From an uncultured Clostridia bacterium (GTDB taxonomy: Bacteria > Bacillota > Clostridia > TANB77 > CAG-508), in assembly GCA_947581825.1 (NCBI GenBank), contig CANPVP010000004.1, forward strand, positions 1 through 64,000: a DNA stretch of 64,000 nucleotides, read 5' to 3'. Position numbers and translations under genes: made by a program. Below, piece by piece: positions 27,442 through 36,624 of this stretch. The first letter of the stretch is position 1. Every line of letters starts with the position of its first letter. A model generated the notes under the pieces. It searched no databases. It was not told the origin of the DNA and saw only the letters and a list, made by a program, of their open reading frames with translations.

Positions 27442-28341
27442 TTAAAAATTTAATATTAAAGCCGGATTAATGTTTCTTTCCGATACTTTTATTTCAAAGT
27501 GCAAATGAGAGCCAGTAACTTCTCCTGTACTCCCTACTTCTGCAATTTGCTGTCCTGCTTTTACTTTCTCTCCTTTTTTTACATATAACTTATTACAATG
27601 TGCGTACAAAGTTTTTATCTTTCCATCAGTTATTTCAATATACTTTCCATATGAAGAAGAAGTGGTAGCAATATCTACCACCCCATCCATTGCTGATATA
27701 ATCTTAGTTCCCTTGTCTGCGGCTATGTCTATACCTTTATGTTCTGCAGTTACTATTGGATTTGAATCTTTTCTATCCCCAAACTCTGAACTTACAATTC
27801 CTTGTACTGGCTTCTCTAATGAATAATTTTCTTTTAAATATTTAACATCTTTCTCCATTGTAGAGACTTCTTTGTCATTATTTCCTTTTTCCTTATTTTC
27901 ATTATTATTTTCTTTCTCATTATCTTTTTTCCTATTATTTACTTGATTTTTACTCTCATTATTTTCATCATCTGTATTTTTTTCCGCATTAGCTTCAGAC
28001 TGATATAGTTGCTGTAAAAAATTAATTCCATTATTATATATTTCCATAAAATTTATATCATAAGATAAAATTTCTTTTGTATTTCTTTTAAACTCTTCAG
28101 AAAAAACAAAATTTTGATTTTTCATTATAAAAAATAAGATATATACTACTAAGCATATGCAAATTTGTTTTATCATTCTTGATAGTATAAGGTTATTTTT
28201 TGTTTTATCTTCTTCTCCTATAGAATTTTTTCTTTTAGAATATATATATTCTTTTGGATTGTTTTCCCTTAGATTTCTCCTTATTTCGGCTATTTGTTCC
28301 GCTCTTTTTATTCTTTCTTCTTGAGATAAAACTCTTTCCAT
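27442..28341 (-). CDS. M23 peptidase-domain membrane protein, SpoIVFA position
   Basis: The 299-residue protein has a charged N-terminus, one transmembrane helix (about 58-78), a Glu/Asn/Lys-rich linker and a C-terminal LytM domain (about 175-299). Its zinc ligands appear intact: HKGIDIAADKG and HLHFEIKV. It directly precedes spoIVFB, where Bacillus has SpoIVFA, an inhibitor/scaffold with a related domain that is itself a cleavage target of SpoIVB. Here it may be both regulator and active hydrolase; that is inference. Confidence 0.85.
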   Translation of the reverse strand: MERVLSQEERIKRAEQIAEIRRNLRENNPKEYIYSKRKNSIGEEDKTKNNLILSRMIKQICICLVVYILFFIMKNQNFVFSEEFKRNTKEILSYDINFMEIYNNGINFLQQLYQSEANAEKNTDDENNESKNQVNNRKKDNEKENNNENKEKGNNDKEVSTMEKDVKYLKENYSLEKPVQGIVSSEFGDRKDSNPIVTAEHKGIDIAADKGTKIISAMDGVVDIATTSSSYGKYIEITDGKIKTLYAHCNKLYVKKGEKVKAGQQIAEVGSTGEVTGSHLHFEIKVSERNINPALILNF

Positions 28342-28404
28342 AAAAGTTCCTCCTCCTTAGTATTTAATTAATACTATTCGGAGTAAATTATTTTATTCAT
28401 TGAT

Positions 28405-28752
28405 TTATATAAAACTTTTTATTATTGTTATTGCAAATATAAAAATAAGAAAAATATTTAATATTTTTAATTTTTCATATTTTAATTTCCAAATATCCTT
28501 ATTTTTCTCATTTTTTCTGTTTTCTATATCTTTTAAATAATTCTCTACTAACATTTCTGCCTCTTTTATTATATATTCTTTATTTTTACATTCATTATAA
28601 TTTTTATTAGTATTTTTATTTAAATTTTCATAATTTGTTAAATCTTGTATTTGTATTCTCTCATTCTCTTTTAATACGATAAAAGCTTCTTCAACTAAAT
28701 TTGATGGTAGATTTTTTAAAATAACAATATTTTTCATTATATTAGATTCCAT
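28405..28752 (-). CDS. Hypothetical protein with C-terminal membrane anchor, 115 aa
   Basis: AGGAGG stands five bases before ATG 28752. The soluble N-terminal part has a KNIVILKNLPSNLVEEAFIVLKEN block, followed by an Asn/Lys-rich helix and a single C-terminal transmembrane helix (about 97-114), the topology of a tail-anchored protein. It lies 63 bases upstream of the M23/spoIVFB pair and may be cotranscribed. The family is not recognised. Confidence 0.65.
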   Translation of the reverse strand: MESNIMKNIVILKNLPSNLVEEAFIVLKENERIQIQDLTNYENLNKNTNKNYNECKNKEYIIKEAEMLVENYLKDIENRKNEKNKDIWKLKYEKLKILNIFLIFIFAITIIKSFI

Positions 28753-28832
28753 AATATCCTCCTAATGATTTTTATATTATTATCTTAATTATTTCCAATT
28801 TTTGGATACTTATTCAAATTTTTCATATAAAT

Positions 28833-28944
28833 AAAGCGGAACTAAGATTTTCTAACAAATGCAAATTTTAAGAAAATCTAAGTTCCGTCATAATTATCTT
28901 GTACAGAAAGTTCTCCTACTAGGAGAACTTTCCTACAATATAAA
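28833..28944 (+). repeat. Dispersed two-hairpin repeat element, copy A
   Basis: Hairpin 1 pairs CGGAACTAAGATTTTCT (28837-28853) with AGAAAATCTAAGTTCCG (28871-28887), 16 of 17 pairs. Hairpin 2 pairs AGAAAGTTCTCCT with AGGAGAACTTTCCT (28905-28934). The layout AAAGCGGA-hairpin-CATAATT-GTAC-hairpin-CCTAC-ATATAAA is shared with 50606-50720, and hairpin 2 with 20015-20056. Possible RNA element or non-autonomous mobile repeat. Confidence 0.7.
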
Positions 28945-28979
28945 TAAATAAGTGACAGCATAAAGCTATCACTTATTTA
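28944..28979 (-). terminator. Terminator of the RNase E/G gene
   Basis: AATAAGTGATAGCT / AGC-TGTCACTTATT pairing just after the stop is followed on the minus strand by TTTATTTAT. Confidence 0.7.
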
Positions 28980-30158
28980 TTATTCATTTGAAACGACATG
29001 TTTTCTTGTCATTTCTAATAAATTCAATTTTGAAAATCCTAAAATTTGAGTTTTAGATCTGTCATGTTTTAAATTTTCTTCAAGAGTCTTTATTATTTCT
29101 TCTTTATTTTTTTCTTCTTTCATGTCTATATAATCAATAATAATTATTCCATCTATATCTCTTAATCTTAATTGTTTTGCGATTTCTACACTTGCTTCTC
29201 TGTTTACGGTAAATATTGTTTTCTCGAAGCTATCTTTTCCTATATATTTCCCAGAATTTACATCTATTGCTGTTAAAGCTTCAGTTTTATCAATAGTTAT
29301 GTATCCTCCACATTTAAGCCATAATCTTCTATTGTTTGCCTTGTCTAATTGTTTTTCTATATCATACATTTCCATAACACTAGTTTCAGAAAGTTCTACT
29401 TTTATTTTACTATCAAGAACAAACTGTGAAACTTTTTCATAAATTCTTTTATTATCTACTACTATTCTTTCAACATTTTGATCCATCATATCTGTTAGTA
29501 CTTTTTCTATAATTCCCTGATTTTTACATATAAGAACTGGTGCATTTGGATTTTCTTTTTTTGCTTTATTTTTTATTTGATTCCATAATTTTTCTACTTG
29601 CTTAATATCCGTTATTATGTCTTCTTCTTTTTTTCCTTCAGCTGAAGTTCTAATTATACATCCACATCCATCAGGAAGGTTTTTTCTTATTATTTCCAAT
29701 AATCTGTTTTTTTCTTTTTCTTTTTCTATCTTTTGCGATATTGTAACTATATTAGTATCTGGCATAAACACTAAAAATCTTGTTGGTATGCTTATATGGG
29801 TTGAAATTCTAGCTCCCTTTTTATTAGTTTGATCTCTTTTTACTTGAATCAGTAAAGTTGATCCTTTTTTTATTACATCTCTTATATTACTATTATTAAT
29901 TATTTCATCAGGATTAGTAGTTTTTACATCTATCTTTGGAAGTAAATCTTTTAGATGTATAAAAGCATTTCTTTTCTCTCCAATATTCACAAAAGCAGCC
30001 TGCATTCCTGGTAATACATCTTCAACCTTTCCTAGATATATACCGCCTTCTAATCTTTTTTGTGATTCTAATTCTTCATATTTTTCAACGATATTTCCAT
30101 TTTCTGATACCATGACAATTGTTTTATTTTCTGATTTGTTAATTAGTATTTCTCTCAT
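28980..30158 (-). CDS. rng: RNase E/G family ribonuclease
   Basis: The 392-residue endoribonuclease has an S1-type domain (about 35-115: GIYLGKVEDVLPGMQAAFVN, IHLKDLLP), the CGCIIRTSAEG block and the catalytic DNase I-like region with TAIDVNSGKYIG and IIIDYIDMK. It ends shortly after LLEMTRKHV, so the zinc-link and C-terminal extension of larger members are missing. It processes rRNA and degrades mRNA. A good terminator follows the stop, so the short form appears genuine. Confidence 0.9.
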   Translation of the reverse strand: MREILINKSENKTIVMVSENGNIVEKYEELESQKRLEGGIYLGKVEDVLPGMQAAFVNIGEKRNAFIHLKDLLPKIDVKTTNPDEIINNSNIRDVIKKGSTLLIQVKRDQTNKKGARISTHISIPTRFLVFMPDTNIVTISQKIEKEKEKNRLLEIIRKNLPDGCGCIIRTSAEGKKEEDIITDIKQVEKLWNQIKNKAKKENPNAPVLICKNQGIIEKVLTDMMDQNVERIVVDNKRIYEKVSQFVLDSKIKVELSETSVMEMYDIEKQLDKANNRRLWLKCGGYITIDKTEALTAIDVNSGKYIGKDSFEKTIFTVNREASVEIAKQLRLRDIDGIIIIDYIDMKEEKNKEEIIKTLEENLKHDRSKTQILGFSKLNLLEMTRKHVVSNE

Positions 30159-30184
30159 TAATCTTCGCCTTTCCTTTTATGCTT

Positions 30185-30742
30185 TTAATTATATTTATTC
30201 ATTGCTATATCTATATTATTATTAATTGTTTCAACAACAGCTGAATAAGCTAACTCTATTCCTTTATTAATAATTTCTTTATCTTTTTCATCTATTTTTT
30301 GTAATACATGATTAATCATATCATTTTCATATTTTGGTTTTCCTATTCCCACTCTTATTCTTGGAAAATTAGTTGTACCTAATTCTTTTACTACTGATTT
30401 CATTCCATTATGAGTTCCTGCAGAACCTTGTTTTCTAATTCTTATTTTTCCTGGTTCAACATCAATATCATCATAAATTATTATTATATTTTCTGTATCT
30501 ATTTTATAAAAATTAACAAATTCTCTTATAGATACTCCGCTTAAATTCATATATGTTTGTGGCTTTAATAAAATCACTTTTTCGCCATCTATTTGTCCGC
30601 TTCCATAAAGTCCTTGATATTTTTCCTTAACAACTTCTATGTTATATGATTTTGCTATTTTATTTATTACTTCAAAGCCCATATTGTGCCTTGTATTTGC
30701 ATATTCTGATTCTGGATTTCCTAATCCAACTATTAAATACAT
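30185..30742 (-). CDS. pth: Peptidyl-tRNA hydrolase
   Basis: At 185 residues it is the normal length. The signature YLIVGLGNPESEYANTRHNMGF contains the catalytic His (residue 19 or 20), and LLKPQTYMNLSG, IIYDDIDVEPG and GTHNGMKSV follow. It releases tRNA from peptidyl-tRNA that has dropped off the ribosome. A recoding-prone organism would depend on it, but it is universal anyway. Confidence 0.96.
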   Translation of the reverse strand: MYLIVGLGNPESEYANTRHNMGFEVINKIAKSYNIEVVKEKYQGLYGSGQIDGEKVILLKPQTYMNLSGVSIREFVNFYKIDTENIIIIYDDIDVEPGKIRIRKQGSAGTHNGMKSVVKELGTTNFPRIRVGIGKPKYENDMINHVLQKIDEKDKEIINKGIELAYSAVVETINNNIDIAMNKYN

Positions 30743-30804
30743 AATTACAACCTCTACAATATAAAAATCTATAAAAGTATATCATATAAATTCAGTAAAA
30801 TCAA

Positions 30805-32706
30805 CTATAATAAGTTCTTAATATACTCATTGTACAATTTTCTTAATTCTTCCATTTTCTCTTCTAGCTCAATTATATAATTAGATGCTAATTCATATTC
30901 TTCTCTCTCAAACGCTCCTAATATTTTTGCAAATAAGCATTTACCAAATTCTTCTGTATTTTTACTTATATAAACTTTTAACTTTTTTATTTCTCCCCAT
31001 TTTTTTTCATCTTGTTCTGTTATTTCAAATAAATATTCTGGATTTTGTATATATCCTATAATCTCTTCTCTATATTCTTTTATTACTCTATGTGTTATTT
31101 CTGTTCTCCACCTATTTAATATTGATGCTTTAATTGAATTTATAATTTTTTCATCTAACATCATATTTTTTTCAAATATCTTCATCTTTTCAGAATTATT
31201 CTCTAAGTTTCTTATATTTTCATATACTGTTCTTGGAGAAATTCCATATACTTTATTTCTATATTCTTCTGTATATTCCTCAAAAACATCCTCTTCACTT
31301 CTATATTCTCTTTCTTTTTCTAGATATTCAGCATTCTCTCCAGCTTTTTTAGATATTTCTCTAAGTAGTTCTTCCTCTGTTTTTTGATTCTTAAATACAT
31401 ATTCAATTCCATCTAACATTGCCAAATAGCAAACTGCTACTGTTACATAGAGATTTGACCCTGGATTTGGAGATCTAAGTTCAAATCTAGTTGCCTTTGG
31501 ATTATTATTATCCCTTACTAATCCAATTAGTACTGATCTATTTCTTGACGGAGTATCCTCATCTGTTCCTAAAGATGTTACTATTGACACAGGAGCTTCA
31601 TATCCTGGCTTTAATCGATTTAAAGAATCCCTTGTTGATGATATAAATGGATTTATTACCTCATAATTATGTAGTATTCCCATCAGCGCTCCATATCCTA
31701 TTTCACTTAGGAACCCTTTTGTTGTACTGTTAAAAAGATTTATTACTTTACCATCATTTAGTTCTACAGCTATTCCTAAATGAGTATGCATTCCATTTCC
31801 TGCAACATCCTTTATTGGCTTAGCTAAAAAAGTGGTTTCTAAACCATATCTTTTAAAAATATCACTAGTTAATTCTTTTATATATGCTTCATTATCTGCA
31901 GTTTGCATAGGATTAGAATATTTCCAATCTATTTCTAACTGCTCCATAATATGATTATCTCTTATTTCAACCCCTAGTTTAGGTTTAACTCCGCCTACTT
32001 CTTTATGCCCCATTTCTGGTTCAAAATTATATTTATCCATAGTAATTAAACAATCTTCTAAAGCTGTTCTAACTACCCCATCTATTCTATTCCAATATTG
32101 CTCGTTCAAGCGCTGTGAAGTTGTTAATGCATCTATTTCAGCTTTATCATTTGGAGTTTTTACCCAAAATTCAAGTTCTGTTGCTGTTGTAAGTAAAATA
32201 TCTTTAATTTTTTCTTTTTTTATTTCATATTTTTCTAAATATGTATCATTTTCTTTTAAAATCTGTAATATTCTTTGTTTAAATATTTCTACAGTTGTTT
32301 TCAAAATACTTCTTGAATCAACTGGTTTGTTGTTATGATATAAAAAGCAAGGTATTAATATAGTTCCTACTGGAGCATCAGAGTTTGAATCCATTAAAGA
32401 ATAATTATAATCAACAACCCAATTAACATCTAAGTCAACTGCCATATCAACTTTTGCATCATTTAATGTTGATATTCCAGGCAAATTTACAGAAGAGCCA
32501 TCTGTTTGAACAGCTATTCCATTTAAAAAATTATCAATATCATTAATAAATACTTTGATTGGAATCCTTTCATCTGTTGAGTTGCCAATCAAATCCACTC
32601 CCATCAATGATACAAATTTAATTTCTTTATGTTCTTCTATTAAATTTATTAAAGATTCTTTATTGTGTTCTTCTTTTTTTATAATGTATATTAAGTTATC
32701 TTTCAT
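30805..32706 (-). CDS. Glutamine synthetase family protein, long form
   Basis: ATG 32706 is chosen over GTG 32715 because AAAGGGTGA precedes it. The 633-residue protein has the glutamine synthetase motifs DLDVNWVVD, the Glu cluster TATELEFWV and EPEMGHKEVGGVKPK, GNGMHTHLGI, NRLKPGYEAP and RFELRSPNPGSNLY. It is longer than GlnA (about 445), with an insertion and a helical C-terminal extension of roughly 130 residues. Such long forms occur in Clostridia; ammonia assimilation is likely but gamma-glutamyl ligation of another amine cannot be excluded. Confidence 0.85.
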   Translation of the reverse strand: MKDNLIYIIKKEEHNKESLINLIEEHKEIKFVSLMGVDLIGNSTDERIPIKVFINDIDNFLNGIAVQTDGSSVNLPGISTLNDAKVDMAVDLDVNWVVDYNYSLMDSNSDAPVGTILIPCFLYHNNKPVDSRSILKTTVEIFKQRILQILKENDTYLEKYEIKKEKIKDILLTTATELEFWVKTPNDKAEIDALTTSQRLNEQYWNRIDGVVRTALEDCLITMDKYNFEPEMGHKEVGGVKPKLGVEIRDNHIMEQLEIDWKYSNPMQTADNEAYIKELTSDIFKRYGLETTFLAKPIKDVAGNGMHTHLGIAVELNDGKVINLFNSTTKGFLSEIGYGALMGILHNYEVINPFISSTRDSLNRLKPGYEAPVSIVTSLGTDEDTPSRNRSVLIGLVRDNNNPKATRFELRSPNPGSNLYVTVAVCYLAMLDGIEYVFKNQKTEEELLREISKKAGENAEYLEKEREYRSEEDVFEEYTEEYRNKVYGISPRTVYENIRNLENNSEKMKIFEKNMMLDEKIINSIKASILNRWRTEITHRVIKEYREEIIGYIQNPEYLFEITEQDEKKWGEIKKLKVYISKNTEEFGKCLFAKILGAFEREEYELASNYIIELEEKMEELRKLYNEYIKNLL

Positions 32707-32887
32707 ATAAATCACCCTTTATTATTGATATGCTTCATTCTATACTATTGTTATTTATTTTTCAAGTTATTTTATTTTCATATATTATCTATTTTACCAA
32801 GTTTTTCAATTATCTTTAATTCAGTTATTATGCTATAATTTATAAGAGAATAATCTTTTACATATTGCTTGTTTAATGGAGGTTTTC

Positions 32888-33382
32888 ATGAAAAGAAAAT
32901 ATGAAATATTATCAGAAAAAAATATAGAATTTCAAAATATTATTAATGAAATAATTATGAATGAAGTTGTTCAACAAATGAAAAATTTTAAACAACATTA
33001 TAGTACTACTAGATTCGATCATTGTTATTCAACTGCATTCTATTGTTATTTAATCTGCAAGAAATTTCATTTAGACTATATATCTGCAACCAGAGCTGCA
33101 ATGCTTCACGATTTTTTCTTATATGATTGGAGAATACGTGGAAATAGAAAGGGCCTTCACGCTTATACTCATGGAAAAGTTGCTTGTGCCAATGCTTGTA
33201 CCTTATTTAATTTAAATGATAAAGAAAAAGATATTATTTTAAAACATATGTGGCCAGTTACCATTAAGTTTCCAAAATATCGTGAAAGTTTTATTTTAAC
33301 TTTTGTTGATAAATATTGTGCCACTATTGAATTTTTTGAATATTTAAAACACCTAAAATTTTTACATGAGAATAGTATCTAG
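32888..33382 (+). CDS. HD domain phosphohydrolase
   Basis: I start at ATG 32888 because the GGAGG that would serve it overlaps an in-frame ATG at 32876. The 164-residue protein has the HD-fold metal motifs: H in TTRFDHCYST, HD in AAMLHDFFLYDW, H in LHAYTHGKVA and ILKHMWP, and D in LTFVDKYCAT. It resembles the HDIG-type family that hydrolyses nucleotides or cyclic dinucleotides. It stands alone, with TATAAT at 32834-32839 upstream. Confidence 0.85.
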   Translation: MKRKYEILSEKNIEFQNIINEIIMNEVVQQMKNFKQHYSTTRFDHCYSTAFYCYLICKKFHLDYISATRAAMLHDFFLYDWRIRGNRKGLHAYTHGKVACANACTLFNLNDKEKDIILKHMWPVTIKFPKYRESFILTFVDKYCATIEFFEYLKHLKFLHENSI

Positions 33383-33400
33383 CAGATTTAATATTAAATT

Positions 33401-33429
33401 TTGACTTTTTATGTTAAGTATGTTATTTA
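33401..33429 (+). promoter_or_regulatory. Promoter for foreign cassette 2
   Basis: TTGACT at 33401-33406 and TATTTA at 33424-33429 are spaced by 17 bases. The leader that follows has an AAAACGT-ggcta-ACGTTTT hairpin at about 33472-33490. Confidence 0.5.
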
Positions 33430-33537
33430 TATACATTCTGGGATTTCGCATTCCATGAATCTTAGTTTTTAAAAACGTGGCTAACGTTTTGATGACTTAA
33501 GTGTCCATATTTACCATTACCGAAAGGAGTAAATTAT

Positions 33538-33933
33538 ATGAACAGAGAAGAGGCTAACAAATTCTCCGAACGGGTTGTAAAGTACTATGACCCTTCATCA
33601 TCCATTTCGGAATTACGTGAGTTGCTCCGGAATAAAAATTACTCAGCAGTCGGTGGCTATCATACATCTTCGGATGATGCTGACCCACTTCCTCTGTTGA
33701 TGTTTCCTCTTGACGAAGGATCTAAACTCTATCTGGTCAACCCTTATTTTGTTCGTGAGCACTTGCTCAGAAAAGGTTGGGCTGGTTGGCTCTGGATTAT
33801 TTCACAAGTAAAAGGCTATTACACATTATCCGGTTCACCCGGATTCGTCGGGCTCAACAATAGTATTGAACTTTCTCCTTGTTACAAGGAAGGTAATATG
33901 ACTATTGTTGGCAACATTCATCTTTCTTCCTAA
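33538..33933 (+). CDS. GC-richer orphan gene, 131 aa, probably horizontally acquired
   Basis: The coding sequence is much richer in G and C than the flanks and uses codons rare here, including CGG twice as apparent arginine (33571-33573 and 33631-33633). The protein is soluble, with EEANKFSERVVKYYDPSSSI at the N-terminus and a YTLSGSPGFVGLNNSI segment later; there is no signal peptide. I do not recognise a family. AAAGGAG precedes the ATG, and a GC-rich terminator follows. Like the gene at 19443, it is a self-contained single-gene cassette. Confidence 0.72.
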   Translation: MNREEANKFSERVVKYYDPSSSISELRELLRNKNYSAVGGYHTSSDDADPLPLLMFPLDEGSKLYLVNPYFVREHLLRKGWAGWLWIISQVKGYYTLSGSPGFVGLNNSIELSPCYKEGNMTIVGNIHLSS

Positions 33934-33966
33934 TAAGTAATGGGCACTTATTTCATCTTTCATTAA

Positions 33967-34004
33967 AGCTCCGGCGCTTTATGCACCGGAGCTCTTTCTT
34001 TTTT
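33967..34004 (+). terminator. GC-rich terminator of foreign cassette 2
   Basis: AGCTCCGG / CCGGAGCT around an 11-base loop (33967-33993) is followed by CTTTCTTTTTT. Confidence 0.85.
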
Positions 34005-34029
34005 AGTATAAATTTTTTTATTCTGCTCT

Positions 34030-34827
34030 CTAATCAACTAAATATACTTCTGGATCTACATTTTCATCATCTTTTAATATTTCAAAATGCAAATGCGATT
34101 CATCTGCAACCTCAAAAGTAGCAGTATTTCCAACAGTTCCTAGGGTTTGTCCCTGAGTAACACTCTCACCTTTTTTTACAAATTCTGCAGTTAATAAATT
34201 TGAATAAATTGTTTTATATCCATTTGTATGTTCTATTATTACTGATAACCCATACCTAGGATCATTTTTTATATCAGTAATGTTTCCTGCTGCTGATGCT
34301 TTTACTACAGTTGCTTTTTCTGCTTTTATATCAATTCCTTTATGTGTAATCCATTCTTCTAAAGTTTCTGAATATATTAAATTATCACTCGCAAATTTTT
34401 GTGATATCTCTCCTTTTTCAATTGGCATTAAGAACACTGGATCTTGAACATCATCTTGTATTACTTCAACTGTATTGTTTTTTGCAGATGATTCAGAAGA
34501 TTTTGTAGTTGTATTAGTTTTTGTACTTTGTTTTGTTTTTGTATTAGTTGCTTTTACTGTATTGTTTTTATTATCATTTTCTAACTCTTCAACTTTTTTA
34601 CCAATCTTACTACTAGCAGATTCCGTTGTATTATTATCTAAATCTAAAGCATTATTCAAAATTTCACTCATATTATTTTTTTGTAGAGTAGTTTCCTCTG
34701 CAAATTCTTTAAGTTTATGTGTATACGTAAAAAAAGCAATTATGCATGAAGCTAATATTATTAAGCCTGCACTTCCTATTACATACATATTAGTTTTTCT
34801 TTTATTTTCAATATTTCTCTTTCCCAT
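34030..34827 (-). CDS. spoIIQ: Stage II sporulation protein Q (M23 domain)
   Basis: The 265-residue protein has one N-terminal transmembrane helix (about 14-34), a Thr/Lys/Asn-rich linker and a C-terminal LytM domain (about 135-265). The ligand motifs HKGIDIKAE and SHLHFEIL are intact, as in clostridial SpoIIQ, which unlike the Bacillus protein is a competent zinc endopeptidase. It forms the forespore side of the SpoIIQ-SpoIIIAH channel. It follows spoIID, a common clostridial pairing. Confidence 0.9.
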   Translation of the reverse strand: MGKRNIENKRKTNMYVIGSAGLIILASCIIAFFTYTHKLKEFAEETTLQKNNMSEILNNALDLDNNTTESASSKIGKKVEELENDNKNNTVKATNTKTKQSTKTNTTTKSSESSAKNNTVEVIQDDVQDPVFLMPIEKGEISQKFASDNLIYSETLEEWITHKGIDIKAEKATVVKASAAGNITDIKNDPRYGLSVIIEHTNGYKTIYSNLLTAEFVKKGESVTQGQTLGTVGNTATFEVADESHLHFEILKDDENVDPEVYLVD

Positions 34828-34881
34828 AAAAACCTCCTATTAATTTTATCTTTAGTAAAATTATTTCCAGATTTTATATGT

Positions 34882-35908
34882 TTATTCATTTATTTTTTCA
34901 ATTTCAACTCCTGAATAAAAATGTTTTATTATTTCTTCATGCTTACTTCCTTGTTTTGCTAATGCATCTGCACCTGTTTGACTCATTCCTACTCCGATGA
35001 CCATAACCTATTACACTGAATTTTATTTTTCCATTCTCATGAGTTATCTTGAAATTTGTAGACCTTAATCCCAAAATTGTCCTTGTTTCTACACCTGATA
35101 AATTCTTATTTCCAAACTTGACTGTTCTCACTCTATTACTGTCTGTATATTCAGTTATTTTTATTTCATCTTTCTTTTCAAAATCTATTTTTATATCTGA
35201 ATATTTTTGTTTTAATTTTTCTAGAAGTTCTTTTTCAGAAAATTCTGCCTCAGATGAATATTGAGAATATCCTTCTTCTCCTGATGTTTCAACTACTTGT
35301 AAATATGGATATCCGCTTCCTCCCCACACATCTATTGGTTTTTCTGTTATTCCACCACTACTTGCATGAAAGAAAGCATTTATTGGTTTTCCATCATATG
35401 TTATTATCTCTCCCTTTGTTGAATTAACAGCTTCTTCTATTTTCTTCCAATTTTCATCTCTCACACTTTCTTCCCATTTTTTTAGCCTATCTTCTTTAGA
35501 TATCCATGCTTGACAACATGTAGAATCATCACATATATCTGCATCTTTATGTTTTCCTCCATTTTCTATTTTATAAATAGTATATGTTCTTGCAACAACC
35601 GCTTGTGCTTTTAATGCCTCTTTTTCGTATGTGACTGGCATTTCAGCTGAAACAACATTTAATAAATACTCATCTAATTTTACATTTTCCACTTTATTTG
35701 TTTTAGAATGAAGTAATTTTATTGTAGAATATTTACCATAATTATAGTTATTTTTTTCTTTGCTATTTTCACTATCCCCTTGCTGTTTTTCGTCTATTTC
35801 TTCACTTGCTGTTTTTTCTGTAGGCTTACTAAAACCATTTGTAAAAATAATAGGAATACAAAAACAAATAAAAACTATTAAAATAATATATAAAAAAAAC
35901 TTTCTCAT
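34882..35908 (-). CDS. spoIID: Stage II sporulation protein D, requires a +1 frameshift near the C-terminus
   Basis: The N-terminal membrane helix (about 2-23) and the SpoIID domain are clear, with LDEYLLNVVSAEMPVTYEKEALKAQAVVARTY-like motifs (AEMP, KAQAVVARTY) and GYPYLQVV. In the zero frame, codon 305 is CGG (34996-34994) and translation then runs into unrelated residues, stopping at 34943. Skipping one base there gives GYGHGVGMSQTGADALAKQG and an end at 34882, exactly the SpoIID C-terminus; 1027 bases is one base too many. SpoIID is a lytic transglycosylase required for engulfment. Its ATG overlaps the sigF stop (ATGA). Either recoded or decayed. Confidence 0.88.
34993..34996 (-). other. 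CGGA quadruplet, putative +1 recoding site in spoIID
   Basis: The minus strand reads GGT CAT CGG AGT. The conserved family sequence GHGVGMSQ requires that CGGA be read as one glycine. It is the same kind of site as that in hemW (8565-8568). Confidence 0.6.
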
Positions 35909-36624
35909 ACTGCCTCCAAATTCATTCTCATTCTATCTAAAATTTTCTTTTCAATTCTAGATACCTGTACCTGTGTTATTCCTAGTATTTTTCCCACTTG
36001 GCTCTGAGTTTTTCCTTTATAATATCTTAATAGTATTATTTCTTGTTCTCTTTTTTCTAATTTATCTAATAAACTTTTTATCGTAAGTTTGTTTACTAAT
36101 GTTTGCTCTTCATCTTTATTAGATGTTATCGTATCAATTAAACCTCTTTTATCATCATCATTTGTTTCTTTATCTAAGGATTCTACGCATCTTGTTGAAT
36201 CAAGAGCAATAATTATATCCTCTTTATCTACTTTTAAAGTATTGACTAATTCATCTATTGTAAGTTCTCTTCCTGTTTTTGTTAAATTTTCTTTCTGTAT
36301 AGCACTTATTTTCATATTTAGTTCTTTTATACTTCTACTTATTTTAACTGGATTATCATCTCTTATATATTTTTTTATTTCACCTAAAATATATGGTACA
36401 GCATATGTAGAAATTTGAACATCAAAGTTCCAATCAAATCGTTTAATTGCCTTTATAAAAGCTAAACAACCTATCTGATATAAGTCATCTGCTTCATATC
36501 CTCTACCATTAAATCTTTTAACTATACTCCAAATCAACCCATTATTATTTATTACTAAACGTTCTAAAGCTTCTTTGTCACCTTCTTGAGCCTTTCTTAT
36601 ATCTTCTTTATTATTTTCATACAT
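35905..36624 (-). CDS. sigF: RNA polymerase sigma factor SigF
   Basis: The 239-residue sporulation sigma factor (spoIIAC) lies directly after spoIIAB. Region 2 shows [21 protein letters not shown] and the region 4 helix-turn-helix [24 protein letters not shown] 36624 is used, overlapping the end of spoIIAB by eight bases, with GAGAAGAGG as Shine-Dalgarno; TTG 36630 is less likely. SigF is the first forespore-specific sigma factor. Confidence 0.95.
   Translation of the reverse strand: MYENNKEDIRKAQEGDKEALERLVINNNGLIWSIVKRFNGRGYEADDLYQIGCLAFIKAIKRFDWNFDVQISTYAVPYILGEIKKYIRDDNPVKISRSIKELNMKISAIQKENLTKTGRELTIDELVNTLKVDKEDIIIALDSTRCVESLDKETNDDDKRGLIDTITSNKDEEQTLVNKLTIKSLLDKLEKREQEIILLRYYKGKTQSQVGKILGITQVQVSRIEKKILDRMRMNLEAV

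Noticed and set aside
28980..30158. Truncated or frameshifted RNase E/G gene
   Set aside because: Short forms ending near this point exist, and a clean terminator follows the stop.
8565..34996. Both frameshifts as independent sequencing errors
   Set aside because: Not excluded, but two random insertions creating the same CGGN before a conserved glycine, with a complementary tRNA nearby, is an unlikely coincidence; left as the main alternative.
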